Shown: positions 24,146 to 32,691 of the stretch, piece after piece
How the letters are laid out: each line of letters opens with the position of its first letter
Position numbering within the stretch: the first letter of the stretch is position 1
Source of the DNA: Thermodesulfobacteriota bacterium
Lineage (GTDB): Bacteria; Desulfobacterota; Desulfobacteria; Desulfobacterales; JAUWMJ01
Direction: 5' to 3'
Length of the DNA stretch: 32,691 nt
NCBI GenBank assembly: GCA_034189135.1
Contig: JAXHVO010000136.1
Location: 1 to 32,691, forward strand
The notes under the pieces: generated by a model
The model's input: only the letters and a program-made list of their open reading frames with translations
What the model was told of the DNA's origin: nothing
Database searches by the model: none
Translations under genes and position numbers: made by a program

Positions 24146-24923
24146 TCACACCCACATCTATTATGAAACACACGGATTTGAATCAAAAAATCCTGTGGTC
24201 GTTTTTTTGAACGGTACCATGCAAACCACCTTGAACTGGAGACCGCACGCCCGTATCTTTAAAGACCGCTTCAGGGTGATTCTGTATGATGCCAGAGCCC
24301 AGGGTCAAAGCAAGCTTGGGGGGAAAAAACCATCTGTCGACCTTCATGTCCAAGACCTTTCAGACCTTCTTCATCACCTTAAAATTAAAAGGACACACCT
24401 GGTAGGGGTGAGCCACGGTTGTTATATTGCACTTTCACTGGCTTCCCGGACTCCAGACCTGGTTGACGGCTTGGTACTGTGCAGCGTCGGTTCAAAAATC
24501 AACGCTCAGGCGAAAATTATTATACGGTCCTGGCTGGAAATACTTCAATCAGACGGGCTTAGGTCTTTGGGATGGGCGGTTCTTCCCGTTGTTTTTGGAA
24601 AAAACTTTTTAAAACAAAATGAAAGAATGATCGATAAAATGGTAGAGGCCATTGTGGCGCGAAACAATAAAGATGCTATCATGGCCCAACTCAAGGCGAT
24701 AAAAAATTACCCTGCGCCCGGATCCCTGGCAAAAAAGATCAACTGCCCTACCCTCATTGTGTCAGGTCTCCAGGATCGTCTGGTAAATATTGAAGATGCC
24801 ACGCATCTTGCCAAGCTCTGCCGGGGAAGTCATGAGAAATTGCCAGGCATCGGCCACAGTATTCCGGCTGAGACACCGGAGCTATTTAACAGCACAGTAC
24901 TGAAATTTCTACTTTCTTTTTAA
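24117..24923 (+). CDS. Alpha/beta hydrolase
   Basis: 268 aa alpha/beta-hydrolase fold protein. Nucleophile elbow GVSHG with Ser99, oxyanion-region LNGTMQTTLNW (31-41), YDARAQGQS (57-65), acid Asp220 in LIVSGLQDRL and base His247 in GIGHSIP give a full triad. The start at 24117 is chosen because the fold starts there and GGAG lies nine bases upstream; a frame open from 24012 merely shadows lipA. The overlap with lipA implies joint expression. Substrate unknown; an esterase, thioesterase or amidase acting around lipoate metabolism is conceivable from position only. Confidence 0.85.
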   Translation: MQKSCFKTSDHTHIYYETHGFESKNPVVVFLNGTMQTTLNWRPHARIFKDRFRVILYDARAQGQSKLGGKKPSVDLHVQDLSDLLHHLKIKRTHLVGVSHGCYIALSLASRTPDLVDGLVLCSVGSKINAQAKIIIRSWLEILQSDGLRSLGWAVLPVVFGKNFLKQNERMIDKMVEAIVARNNKDAIMAQLKAIKNYPAPGSLAKKINCPTLIVSGLQDRLVNIEDATHLAKLCRGSHEKLPGIGHSIPAETPELFNSTVLKFLLSF

Positions 24924-25118
24924 ATCATCGACAAGATCTTTCATGATGGATATGACATTGCGGCCTCTTTCCCGGGCGATCCGGTGTGCATCATCAACCA
25001 GTTTTGCTGCCTGGCGATCCAATTCGGGCATAGATGGAACAGTCATATTCATCTTCTGATACCGCCAGGTTAAAAGTCGCACGGCCAGCTTCTGTTCCTG
25101 TTGTCTGAAAAATCCCAT
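24909..25118 (-). CDS. Small protein of unknown function
   Basis: 69 aa, charged and probably helical, with no cysteines, signal or membrane segment. I do not recognise the family. It starts 4 bases after the holA stop, and its last 15 bases overlap the end of the convergent hydrolase gene. GGGAAAT a few bases upstream could act as a ribosome site. Its tight position at the end of the ileS-lspA-lgt-holA run and its protein-like composition make it a likely real gene; alternatively it is a chance frame. Confidence 0.55.
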   Translation of the reverse strand: MGFFRQQEQKLAVRLLTWRYQKMNMTVPSMPELDRQAAKLVDDAHRIARERGRNVISIMKDLVDDLKRK

Positions 25119-25122
25119 GGGG

Positions 25123-26601
25123 CTAATTTCCCGTCATGCATATTTTAAAAAGGACATCTTCCAATATAAGTTTTGAATTCTGTACTGTTCTTTTGAGCCT
25201 TAAATCCGCATGACTCAGGCACTCAAGAGCATCAAGGAGTTCATTGGTGGTAAATCGGTCAGATTTTTGCAACATCATAAACACAGGATAGGGGTTTTGG
25301 GGATTTTTGGCAATAACAAGATCTGCGGACACTTTGCTTTTTTTCTTCTTTTTCCCGCCTTTTTTTTGCTTTTTATGATCACCCTTCTCTGCTGAAAGCA
25401 TGTTTTTCCAATCATCCACCTGTTGTAAAAATTTTCGGTCATGCTCAATTATCTCCGGCATCACCTTGCTTTGAAAATGATTATACCGACATCCGGGAAA
25501 CCAGACGACCCCTCGGGAACTTTCGGTAAAATCCTTAATTATCAGAAGCCTTCTGACCTGGTTGACTATTGCAGTTAAAAGCTGAAGCGGATGATCGATT
25601 TGGCCACCACCAAGGAGAGAATCCAGATAAAAAAGGGCCCTTTCAATGTTTTTATCGGTGACTGCGTTGGTAAATTCATATATCGGATCTTTTTTGGTTC
25701 GTTTTAAGACAAACCTCACATCTTCAGCGGTTATACTTTTCCGTCCTCCCACATAACTGATGAGCTTATCCATATTGCTGGAAACGGTCCGCAGGTCAAA
25801 ACCGGTCATCTGATACATGGCCTTATATGCATCCTGGCTCATGGTCTTATCGTTTTGGTTGAGAATCGATTTCATCTTTTCATTAAGGACCTTTTCCTGG
25901 GCTATTTTATCAGCCCGTCGATCTCCTTTCGGCACAAAACAGTCAATGATGATCCCTTTTTTTTCAATGCCCTTATAAAGGCTTTTCCTTTTATCCACAA
26001 AATCCGTGGTAATAATCAGATGGTTTCCTTGGGGAAATCCTTTGTCAATGGCCTGCTGCAATTTTTTGCTTTTATTCTCACCGGAAGGCACAGACTGTCT
26101 GCTCTCAAGGCAGTAATCAATAATTTCATCCAGCCATTTTTCGTCGCTGTTGAAGCTAGTAAATCTTTTGAACGTTTTACTTCTGTTTGTTTTATCGACA
26201 TCTTCAAAGGAAAGATTTAACATCCCTAAAAGGCTTAAAAAATGCCTGGCCGCTTTTTTAATATCGTTTTTATCGTATTCTTCCTTTACTTTTTTGAGTA
26301 TCTTTTCTTCATCCTGTTTGGAATAGAATACCCTGGAGTCAATGATAGAGACCACCTTGTTACCGGATAAAAGAGAAAATGTATTTACCCGCGCGATAAT
26401 TTCGCCCATATCCTCATTGGATCCGTCAAACGGCTCATAGTTTAGGCTGCGTCTGGAATTGGGAACAAGGGCATCTAAAATCTTTTCAAATGCTTCTTTA
26501 CAGAGCAGTTCTTCTCCATATATCAGAAACACAGGAGCGAGCTGATCCTCTTTTTTATCCTTAATATATTTTTCCAGCTCTTGGTAATTTATGGTTGGCA
26601 T
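25123..26601 (-). CDS. holA: DNA polymerase III delta subunit, enlarged
   Basis: 492 aa, clearly longer than the roughly 340 of typical delta subunits. The N-terminal APVFLIYGEELLCKEAFEKI (22-41), GNHLIITTDFVDKRKSLYKG (192-211) and C-terminal DPIYEFTNAVTDKNIERALFYL (305-326) match HolA, the clamp-loader subunit that opens the sliding clamp. The extra length comes from an insertion of about 100 charged residues (91-190) inside domain I and a Lys/Gly-rich linker (406-423) in the C-terminal domain. The ribosome site is poor. It lies 30 bases after lgt. Confidence 0.88.
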   Translation of the reverse strand: MPTINYQELEKYIKDKKEDQLAPVFLIYGEELLCKEAFEKILDALVPNSRRSLNYEPFDGSNEDMGEIIARVNTFSLLSGNKVVSIIDSRVFYSKQDEEKILKKVKEEYDKNDIKKAARHFLSLLGMLNLSFEDVDKTNRSKTFKRFTSFNSDEKWLDEIIDYCLESRQSVPSGENKSKKLQQAIDKGFPQGNHLIITTDFVDKRKSLYKGIEKKGIIIDCFVPKGDRRADKIAQEKVLNEKMKSILNQNDKTMSQDAYKAMYQMTGFDLRTVSSNMDKLISYVGGRKSITAEDVRFVLKRTKKDPIYEFTNAVTDKNIERALFYLDSLLGGGQIDHPLQLLTAIVNQVRRLLIIKDFTESSRGVVWFPGCRYNHFQSKVMPEIIEHDRKFLQQVDDWKNMLSAEKGDHKKQKKGGKKKKKSKVSADLVIAKNPQNPYPVFMMLQKSDRFTTNELLDALECLSHADLRLKRTVQNSKLILEDVLFKICMTGN

Positions 26602-26631
26602 GTTTTAAAAGAATGCGGTGATATAAAGTTT

Positions 26632-27399
26632 TTAATTTGTTTCCGGCGTTTTTCTAAGCAGCATAATCATCACAGCGGCAATCATCGCCAATCCTGCGCC
26701 GACTGTTTGGGAAACAGATAACGCCCCGGAAACAGAGTAGCTTTGGATGTCGCCGCGAAATGTTTCAAGGGTGGCAAAGGTCACCCCAAAAAGCAAAACG
26801 TAAATCCAGAATAATTGGCCGTCAAATTTTTTATACTTACGAAAAACAAGTAAAACACCATAGATAATAAGATAATTTAAAGCAAAATAAAGCTGTACCG
26901 GGTGGATAGGAATACCGGTAGGCGCAAGAGAATGTGGGTGGGTGAAGGTCACTGCCCAGGGAAAATCGGATACCCTTCCGTAACAGCAGCCCGTAAAAAA
27001 ACAACCAATCATTCCCCAAAACTGGCCCACTGCAATAGCCGGGGCCAACATGTCAGCCGTTTTCCAAAGGGGCATGGCTGTTGATTTCATATAGATGAGC
27101 CCTGTGATCAGGGCGGCGATCAATCCTCCGTAAAAAACAAGACCCCCGTTTTGTATTCGTATTATTTCCCAAGGATCCTGAAAAAATATAACGGGGTTTG
27201 TCGCCATATAAAACAGCCGTGACCCGACAATAGCCGAGATCAGCAAATAGAAACACAGATCCATGATCTTTTCCGGATCTTCTCCTGTCCTGTTGGCCTC
27301 TTTCCTGACAATCAATATCCCCAGTATCAACCCGATTGCTATGAAAAAACTGTAGCTGCAGAGGGAAAACTTTCCAATTTTAAAAAGGATGGGGTACAT
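26632..27399 (-). CDS. lgt: Prolipoprotein diacylglyceryl transferase (Lgt), atypical signature
   Basis: 255 aa polytopic membrane enzyme with about seven hydrophobic segments. NGGLVFYGGLIAA (84-96), GMIGCFFTGCCYGR (129-142), HPVQLY (166-171) and FRGD (214-217) identify Lgt. It transfers diacylglycerol to the lipobox cysteine of prelipoproteins, the step before LspA, which is encoded just upstream. The usual signature is GRxGxF with an essential arginine (Arg143 in E. coli); here that residue is Met130 (codon ATG). HPVQLYF also has Phe where Glu is common. Confidence 0.92.
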   Translation of the reverse strand: MYPILFKIGKFSLCSYSFFIAIGLILGILIVRKEANRTGEDPEKIMDLCFYLLISAIVGSRLFYMATNPVIFFQDPWEIIRIQNGGLVFYGGLIAALITGLIYMKSTAMPLWKTADMLAPAIAVGQFWGMIGCFFTGCCYGRVSDFPWAVTFTHPHSLAPTGIPIHPVQLYFALNYLIIYGVLLVFRKYKKFDGQLFWIYVLLFGVTFATLETFRGDIQSYSVSGALSVSQTVGAGLAMIAAVMIMLLRKTPETN

Positions 27400-27415
27400 T
27401 TTGCTCGCTTTTGTT

Positions 27416-27907
27416 CTACTCGGGCAGTTTTTTAAACAGCAGGTGAAAAATAAAAACAGTAATTCCTACGGAAATGGCGCTGTCTGCTATATTAAAAGCA
27501 TGCCAGTGCAAATCCCCCAGGTAGAAATCAAGAAAATCAATCACCTTTCCAAAACGTATTCTGTCAATGAGGTTGCCGATAGCGCCTCCGAAAATCATGG
27601 CAAAAGCGGTGGCAAGCCATGGATGTGTCTTGGGCGTGTTTTTATAGAACCAGAAAACCAATCCCACCGCCAGTGATGAAATAAAAAGGAATACGACGGT
27701 TCGCAAAGCTGAGCTTTGATTGGCCAAAAACCCAAAAGCGCCACCTGGATTTTGAATATGAACGAGGTTGAAGAATCCGGGTATCACCGTCACTGAATGA
27801 TAAAGAGGCATTGATTTCAAGATCAATGTTTTGGTGATCTGGTCGGCAACTACAACCAATCCGGCAACACTGACAAGCCTTATGTATTTGGCGTAAAAAG
27901 CGTTCAT
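27416..27907 (-). CDS. lspA: Lipoprotein signal peptidase
   Basis: 163 aa with four membrane segments. NPGGAFGF (53-60), the first catalytic aspartate Asp124 in VIDFLDF and the second Asp142 in FNIADSAIS match signal peptidase II, which cleaves diacylglyceryl-prelipoproteins. The start at 27907 overlaps the ileS stop as ATGA; a longer frame from 27958 only shadows ileS. ileS-lspA linkage is common in bacteria, and lgt follows 16 bases later, so lipoprotein maturation is encoded as one unit. Confidence 0.97.
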   Translation of the reverse strand: MNAFYAKYIRLVSVAGLVVVADQITKTLILKSMPLYHSVTVIPGFFNLVHIQNPGGAFGFLANQSSALRTVVFLFISSLAVGLVFWFYKNTPKTHPWLATAFAMIFGGAIGNLIDRIRFGKVIDFLDFYLGDLHWHAFNIADSAISVGITVFIFHLLFKKLPE

Positions 27908-30717
27908 ACCGATTCTTCCTGCGCGATAAGATCCAGCGCATGTCGGCACCGATCGCAAATGGTAGGATGATCCGGATTGGTCCCAACCGAAGGTTCATGT
28001 ATCCAGCATCTTTCGCACTTATCTCCCCCGGCGACTTCCACCTTAATGCACAAGCCCTCTATATCGCTGCTCTCATATGCGCCGGTAAGCCTTTCACCGT
28101 CAACCAGTGATGCTTTAGAAACAATGAATATAGATTTTAGCTCATCTGCATAAGGATCCAGGATGTGCTTCATCTCTTTTTTACACGAAATGGTTACCGC
28201 CGCATCAAGGGGGTGCCCGATAATTTTTTGGGCCCTGGCTTCTTCCAGGGCCTTTGTCACCTCGGAGCGAATTTCGAGCAACCGTTCCCATTGTCCTGCC
28301 AGACTTTCGTCTATCCAGTTTTCATTTACCACGGGCAAGGAGGCCAGATGAACGCTTTCCTCTTTTTCCTTTTGTTCCGGCATAAAACTCCAGATTTCTT
28401 CTGCGGTAAATGACAGTATCGGTGCCATCAGCCGCACCATGGCGTTCAGCATGCTGTACATGACGGTCTGGGCACTCCTCCTTTCTTTTGATTTCGCTGG
28501 TGAAGTGTACAGCCTGTCTTTTAGAATATCTAAATAGAATGCGGAAAGATCAAGGGTGCAATAATTGTAAAACGCGTGATACACCAGATGAAATTCGTAC
28601 GTTTGATAGGCTTTCCGGGTTTTTTCGATCAGTTCCTGCAATTTGTGCAGGGCAAATCTGTCAATATCCGGCATCGATGCATAGGAAACAGAATCTTTTT
28701 CCACATTAAAATCAGAGAGGTTACCCAGCAGGAACCGGCAGGTATTTCTTATCCTTCGATACGCGTCGCTTAGCTGCTTTAAAAACTTTTCCGAAATACG
28801 GATATCATCCCTGTAATCAGAGGCGGACACCCAAAGACGCAATATCTCCGCCCCGAATTTATCGATCACCTCGCTTGGGGCCACGATATTCCCCAGGGAC
28901 TTGGACATCTTCTTTCCCTGGGCATCCACAACATATCCATGGGTTAACACCGCGTGATAGGGCGCAGTTCCCCTTGTTCCCACAGCGGTCAGAATGGAAC
29001 TGTGAAACCACCCCCTGTGCTGGTCACTTCCTTCCAGATAAAGATCGGCAGGCCATCTTAGATAAGGACGCTGCTCAAGTACGGCTGCATGGCTCACCCC
29101 TGAATCGAACCACACATCCAAAATATCGGTCTCCTTAACAAAGGATGTATTTTGGCACTTTTCACACAGCGCTCCTTGGGGAAGAAATTCATCCGCATCC
29201 TTTTCAAACCAGATATCAGCACCATGCTTCTCAAATGCACGGCAAATACGATCAATGATTTCCTGGGTGATATAAAGCTCTCCGCACTTATCACAATAAA
29301 ATACGGTAATCGGCACACCCCAGGCCCGCTGCCTGGATACACACCAGTCGGGTCGATTTTCGATCATGCTGTATATTCTTTCCTTGCCCCAATGGGGAAT
29401 CCATTCCACCCGGTCGATCGCTTCAAGGGTTTTCTTCCTCAGGCCCGTCTTATCCATGGAAATAAACCATTGGGGCGTGGCACGAAAGATTACCGGCTGT
29501 TTGCATCGCCAGCAATGAGGATATGAATGTTCGATTGTTTCCTCCGCCAGGAGTGCTCCGGTTTCCTTCAACTTTGCATTGACATTTTTGTTGGCCTCAA
29601 AAACAAACTGCCCGTTGAAAAACTCAACATCCTGAGTAAAACAGCCTTTGTCATCTATGGGGGAATAGACATCAATGTCATACAGCAGGCTAACCTCATA
29701 ATCTTCGCGGCCATGACCCGGAGCCGTATGCACACATCCTGTACCGGCCTCAAGCGTCACATGGTCTGCCAAAATTAACATCGATTCCCTGTGATAAAGG
29801 GGGTGCATGCACTTTTTTCGTTCAAGCATCTTCGGATCAATATCCGCAATAATTTTATAGTTTGCCATACCAAAGGTGTGCATACATCTTTCCACCAGCT
29901 CTCCGGCCAAAATAAAAACTTCGTTGTTCCCCACATCCACTGCAACATATTTAAAATCAGGATGAAGGGCGACGGCCATGTTCGCCGGAATCGTCCAGGG
30001 GGTGGTGGTCCAGATCACCACAAAGACCTTTTTCCCTAAGACCGCTTTTTCTTCTTTGCTGATGTCATCTTTCAAGGGAAACTTAACAAAAATCGACGGC
30101 GATGCTTCGTCATGATATTCTACTTCTGCTTCCGCCAGGGCAGTCTGACAGGTAGAACACCAGTATATAGGCTTTTTACTCCGGAAAAGACTCCCGTTAA
30201 GCGCAAATTTCCCGCACTCCCTGGCAATGGTGGCTTCGTATGCATAGTTCATGGTCAGGTATGGATTCTCCCATTCACCCATTACACCGAGCCGTTTAAA
30301 CTCTTCCCGCTGAATGTTGATAAATTTTTCCGCATATGACCTGCACCGCTTTCTAACCTGTGCCATGGAAAGATCATTTTTTTTATCTCCAAGCTCCTTG
30401 TCCACATTATGTTCAATGGGAAGCCCATGACAGTCCCACCCCGGCACGTAGACCGCATCAAAGCCCATCATCTGCCTTGACCGAACGATAATATCTTTTA
30501 ATATTTTGTTTAAAGCCGTACCGATATGTATATAACCGTTTGCATATGGAGGTCCGTCATGAAGAATAAAAAGTTCACTCCCCTTTGAAGTATTTCTGAT
30601 CTTCTCAAGCAAACGGCTCTCTTCCCAGTGTTTTAATTGCTCCGGCTCACGCTTGGCCAGATTTGCCTTCATCGGAAACTTGGTTGCCGGAAGGTTGAGT
30701 GTCTTCTTGTAATCCAT
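27904..30717 (-). CDS. ileS: Isoleucyl-tRNA synthetase
   Basis: 937 aa class I aminoacyl-tRNA synthetase of the bacterial type. HIGH motif variant HIGT (64-67) within [20 protein letters not shown], the KMSKS motif in [21 protein letters not shown], and a C-terminal zinc finger CERCWIH followed by CDRCRHAL. It includes the CP1 editing domain ([16 protein letters not shown] region). A good GGAGG ribosome site lies four bases before the ATG. A large perfect palindrome lies 55 bases upstream, and no T-box leader is seen. Confidence 0.98.
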   Translation of the reverse strand: MDYKKTLNLPATKFPMKANLAKREPEQLKHWEESRLLEKIRNTSKGSELFILHDGPPYANGYIHIGTALNKILKDIIVRSRQMMGFDAVYVPGWDCHGLPIEHNVDKELGDKKNDLSMAQVRKRCRSYAEKFINIQREEFKRLGVMGEWENPYLTMNYAYEATIARECGKFALNGSLFRSKKPIYWCSTCQTALAEAEVEYHDEASPSIFVKFPLKDDISKEEKAVLGKKVFVVIWTTTPWTIPANMAVALHPDFKYVAVDVGNNEVFILAGELVERCMHTFGMANYKIIADIDPKMLERKKCMHPLYHRESMLILADHVTLEAGTGCVHTAPGHGREDYEVSLLYDIDVYSPIDDKGCFTQDVEFFNGQFVFEANKNVNAKLKETGALLAEETIEHSYPHCWRCKQPVIFRATPQWFISMDKTGLRKKTLEAIDRVEWIPHWGKERIYSMIENRPDWCVSRQRAWGVPITVFYCDKCGELYITQEIIDRICRAFEKHGADIWFEKDADEFLPQGALCEKCQNTSFVKETDILDVWFDSGVSHAAVLEQRPYLRWPADLYLEGSDQHRGWFHSSILTAVGTRGTAPYHAVLTHGYVVDAQGKKMSKSLGNIVAPSEVIDKFGAEILRLWVSASDYRDDIRISEKFLKQLSDAYRRIRNTCRFLLGNLSDFNVEKDSVSYASMPDIDRFALHKLQELIEKTRKAYQTYEFHLVYHAFYNYCTLDLSAFYLDILKDRLYTSPAKSKERRSAQTVMYSMLNAMVRLMAPILSFTAEEIWSFMPEQKEKEESVHLASLPVVNENWIDESLAGQWERLLEIRSEVTKALEEARAQKIIGHPLDAAVTISCKKEMKHILDPYADELKSIFIVSKASLVDGERLTGAYESSDIEGLCIKVEVAGGDKCERCWIHEPSVGTNPDHPTICDRCRHALDLIAQEESV

Positions 30718-30771
30718 TTAATCCTCCATAATTCATCAGGTTTTGCACCCTTTGGTTTAGCAAAATCCACA

Positions 30772-30812
30772 GACGGTAAGGGGTAAAAATTACATTTTTA
30801 CCCCTTACCGTC
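30772..30812. repeat. Perfect 19-bp palindrome upstream of ileS
   Basis: Arms GACGGTAAGGGGTAAAAAT (30772-30790) and its exact reverse complement (30794-30812) around a 3-base loop TAC. It lies between the end of rfbA and the start of ileS. Neither side has the T run of a standard terminator outside the stem, although the stem itself contains a T/A tract. REP-like element or transcript-end hairpin. Confidence 0.88.
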
Positions 30813-30944
30813 TTGACAGTGAAATAAATCAGAGATGCAAAACTTGAGTGTTACGCTTTGGGTTCCTGGTTAATGGCCTATTAGATCATTAAAACTTAAT
30901 ACTTAAAGTTAAACACGTTGCTTAACCAGCGGCCATGCATTTTC

Positions 30945-31820
30945 TTATACTCTGGCTTCACAAACGATATCCATAAGGTACCGTCCGTATTCATTTTTCA
31001 GCATATCTGCGGCAATGTTCTCAAGCTGGCTATCATCAATATATCCAAGGCGAAAGGCAATCTCCTCTATGCTGGCAATCCTGAGTCCCTGGCGTTCCTG
31101 GATTGCCTGCACATAACTGGATGCCTGTTGCAGGGCTTCATGGGTGCCGGTGTCCAGCCAGGCAAACCCTCTGCTTAAAAGCTCCACTTTAAGCTCGCCC
31201 CTTTTCAGATACTCCATATTCACATCTGTAATCTCTAGTTCTCCACGATTAGACGGCTGTATACCTGCTGCAATGCTCACCACATCATTGTCATAAATGT
31301 AAAGTCCGGGAACGGCATAATTCGATTTTGGTTTTAACGGCTTTTCTTCAATCCCCATCACATTTCCATCTCCGTCAAACTCCACCACCCCATACCGTTC
31401 GGGATCACGAACCAGGTAGCCGAAAATTCGCCCTCCTTTTTCCAGGCAAACGGCCCTTTTTAATGTGTCCGAAAGATTATGGCCGTAGAAAATATTATCC
31501 CCCAGGATAAGACAAACATGGTCATCTCCGATAAATGACTTGCCTATGACAAAAGCCTGGGCCAACCCCTCGGGTCTTGGCTGGACGGCATAGGAAAAGT
31601 TAAGCCCCAGTTTGGAACCGTCCTGAAACAGTCTTTCGAAATCAGGCAAATCTTGGGGAGTTGAGATGATAAGTATTTCCCTGATCCCGGCCAGCATTAA
31701 AACCGACAAGGGATAGTAGATCATGGGTTTATCATAAACAGGTAAAAGCTGCTTGCTGACCACACGGGTAATCGGGTAAAGCCGGCTTCCTGATCCGCCG
31801 GCCAAAATGATTCCTTTCAT
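30945..31820 (-). CDS. rfbA: Glucose-1-phosphate thymidylyltransferase
   Basis: 291 aa, the normal RmlA length. The N-terminal nucleotide-binding [20 protein letters not shown] (8-27), KPMIYYPLS (31-39), [20 protein letters not shown] and [11 protein letters not shown] are diagnostic. It makes dTDP-glucose for dTDP-rhamnose and related surface sugars. Start 31820 has AAGGAAAATC ahead and begins at the conserved MKGIILAGG; an in-frame ATG at 31871 adds unconserved residues. The usual rfbB/C/D partners are absent from the window. Confidence 0.96.
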   Translation of the reverse strand: MKGIILAGGSGSRLYPITRVVSKQLLPVYDKPMIYYPLSVLMLAGIREILIISTPQDLPDFERLFQDGSKLGLNFSYAVQPRPEGLAQAFVIGKSFIGDDHVCLILGDNIFYGHNLSDTLKRAVCLEKGGRIFGYLVRDPERYGVVEFDGDGNVMGIEEKPLKPKSNYAVPGLYIYDNDVVSIAAGIQPSNRGELEITDVNMEYLKRGELKVELLSRGFAWLDTGTHEALQQASSYVQAIQERQGLRIASIEEIAFRLGYIDDSQLENIAADMLKNEYGRYLMDIVCEARV

Positions 31821-31975
31821 GATTTTCCTTTTTTTAGTAACTACCAACCATTTAGGCTGAAGCAATCTCACAGCCTTCAGCCATCGGTCTATTCTCCTGA
31901 GTAATTATTAGTTTGACATTGTCTCTCAGATGAAGCACAGGCGGTGGCAAGATAGGATATAAAGATGGAACCAGC

Positions 31976-32482
31976 CTAGTAAATTCCAAATCCTTTCAGG
32001 ACTTCATAAATACCAAGCTTTTTAACTTTTAACCTTAAGAACTCTGAAATTGTCGGCTGATACGCCTTAACTTTGAGATACATATTTGCCTCGCTGGGAG
32101 TTTTATCGCCCTTTTTGTTGTTACACGGCTTGCATGCAGCCACACAATTTTCAAAATCTGTCTTGCCGCCTCTGGATCTTGGTATAATGTGATCAATGGT
32201 CAATTTGTCTTTTTTGGCGCTGCAATATGCACACTTAAAACCATCTCTTACCAGAACGTTTCTCTTGCTGAAAGGAACTCTCGTTCTATAAAGAGCCCTT
32301 ATTAATTTGATCAGCTTCATTACCGCAGGAATTTTCATGGCAACGCCTTCAGCAGTTCTAACTATTCTATCAGAATACTTCAGGACTGTAATCTTACCTT
32401 TGGTCAGCAGACACATTGCTCTCTTCCAATCCACTACATTTAAAAATGTATAGTCTGCATTCAATAAAACGCACTGAGTCAT
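31976..32482 (-). CDS. HNH endonuclease family protein
   Basis: 168 aa. The HNH core has zinc ligands CAYC (Cys84, Cys87) and CKPC (Cys117, Cys120), with LTIDHIIPRSRGGKTDFENC (94-113) carrying the Asp97-His98 catalytic pair. The N-terminal VLLNADYTFLNVVDWKRAM and the C-terminal PTISEFLRLK stretch match the widespread stand-alone 5-methylcytosine-restriction-like HNH family found in chromosomes. GGAGG lies six bases before the ATG. Role unknown; no methylase or phage genes are adjacent. The 209 bases beyond it to the window end contain no recognisable gene. Confidence 0.88.
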   Translation of the reverse strand: MTQCVLLNADYTFLNVVDWKRAMCLLTKGKITVLKYSDRIVRTAEGVAMKIPAVMKLIKLIRALYRTRVPFSKRNVLVRDGFKCAYCSAKKDKLTIDHIIPRSRGGKTDFENCVAACKPCNNKKGDKTPSEANMYLKVKAYQPTISEFLRLKVKKLGIYEVLKGFGIY

Positions 32483-32691
32483 GTTAAACCTCCGTGTACC
32501 AAGCCGTCAATTTCTCTTGCTGCTAAATTTGTTTAACCTCCCAATGATGAACTCGTAAAAAATATCACTGATACCCCAATTGAGCGAAAACTTATGCTGC
32601 TTTTTTAAATTCATTTTCGTTTAGAGTAGTACAAATGTTACGATAAAGTAATTCAGTTTCATTGTTCTTTGTCAATTCGATGACTTTTACA

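Noticed and set aside
32546-32562. GATGAACTCGTAAAAAA-like string near the window end
   Set aside because: It resembles a repeat motif I recall from related genomes, but a single short match at the edge with no second copy here is not enough.

Overview
The window reads as a chromosomal segment of a moderately AT-rich, anaerobic-looking bacterium, most probably a sulfate-reducer-type deltaproteobacterium (Desulfobacterota, Desulfobacterales-like). This is inferred from the gene set and from the intergenic repeats: split GcvP, a GcvT-SHMT fusion, a Gld-like ABC cluster with a DUF4340 gene, LIV transport, and GAACGTCGAAC-type, CGCAACCCG-type and CACCACGGAGG-type repeats. Nothing here names the species. 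No rRNA, tRNA, CRISPR array, complete IS or prophage was found.

Layout. (1) 130-1167 (-): argC. (2) 1470-6638 (+): a zinc-ribbon FmdB-family protein, then a GldA/GldF/GldG-like ABC exporter and a DUF4340 protein, closely spaced and probably one operon. (3) 6905-13548 (-): livF-livG-livM-livH-livK and, upstream of them, lpdA. A strong intrinsic terminator separates livK from livHMGF. (4) 13775-24923 (+): a glycine-cleavage/lipoate block comprising a GcvT-SHMT fusion, an Lrp/AsnC regulator, a second divergent GcvT, gcvH, gcvPA, gcvPB, lipB, lipA and an alpha/beta hydrolase. lpdA (L protein) is divergent from this block. (5) 24909-30717 (-): ileS-lspA-lgt-holA and a 69-residue unknown protein, a tight housekeeping cluster. 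(6) 30945-32482 (-): rfbA-type sugar nucleotidyltransferase and an HNH endonuclease.

How it works together. Regions 3 and 4 hold every protein of the glycine cleavage system: P as two subunits, H, T twice and L. They also hold the enzymes that make and attach lipoate on H, an SHMT-like enzyme fused to T, a probable amino-acid sensor and an amino-acid uptake system. In the cleavage direction this turns glycine into CO2, ammonia, NADH and methylene-THF, with SHMT joining methylene-THF to a second glycine to give serine. In reverse it would form the core of a reductive glycine route. The direction cannot be read from DNA.

The most unusual items are the 882-residue GcvT-SHMT fusion with its atypical PLP-lysine loop, and the second aberrant GcvT. 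Also notable are a composite repeat element present as two inverted copies about 16 kb apart, and lipB, which is hemmed in by repeats: its apparent N-terminus is read from a heptamer DNA repeat and its stop codon lies at the edge of another repeat. An Lgt with Met at the usually essential signature Arg is a further oddity.
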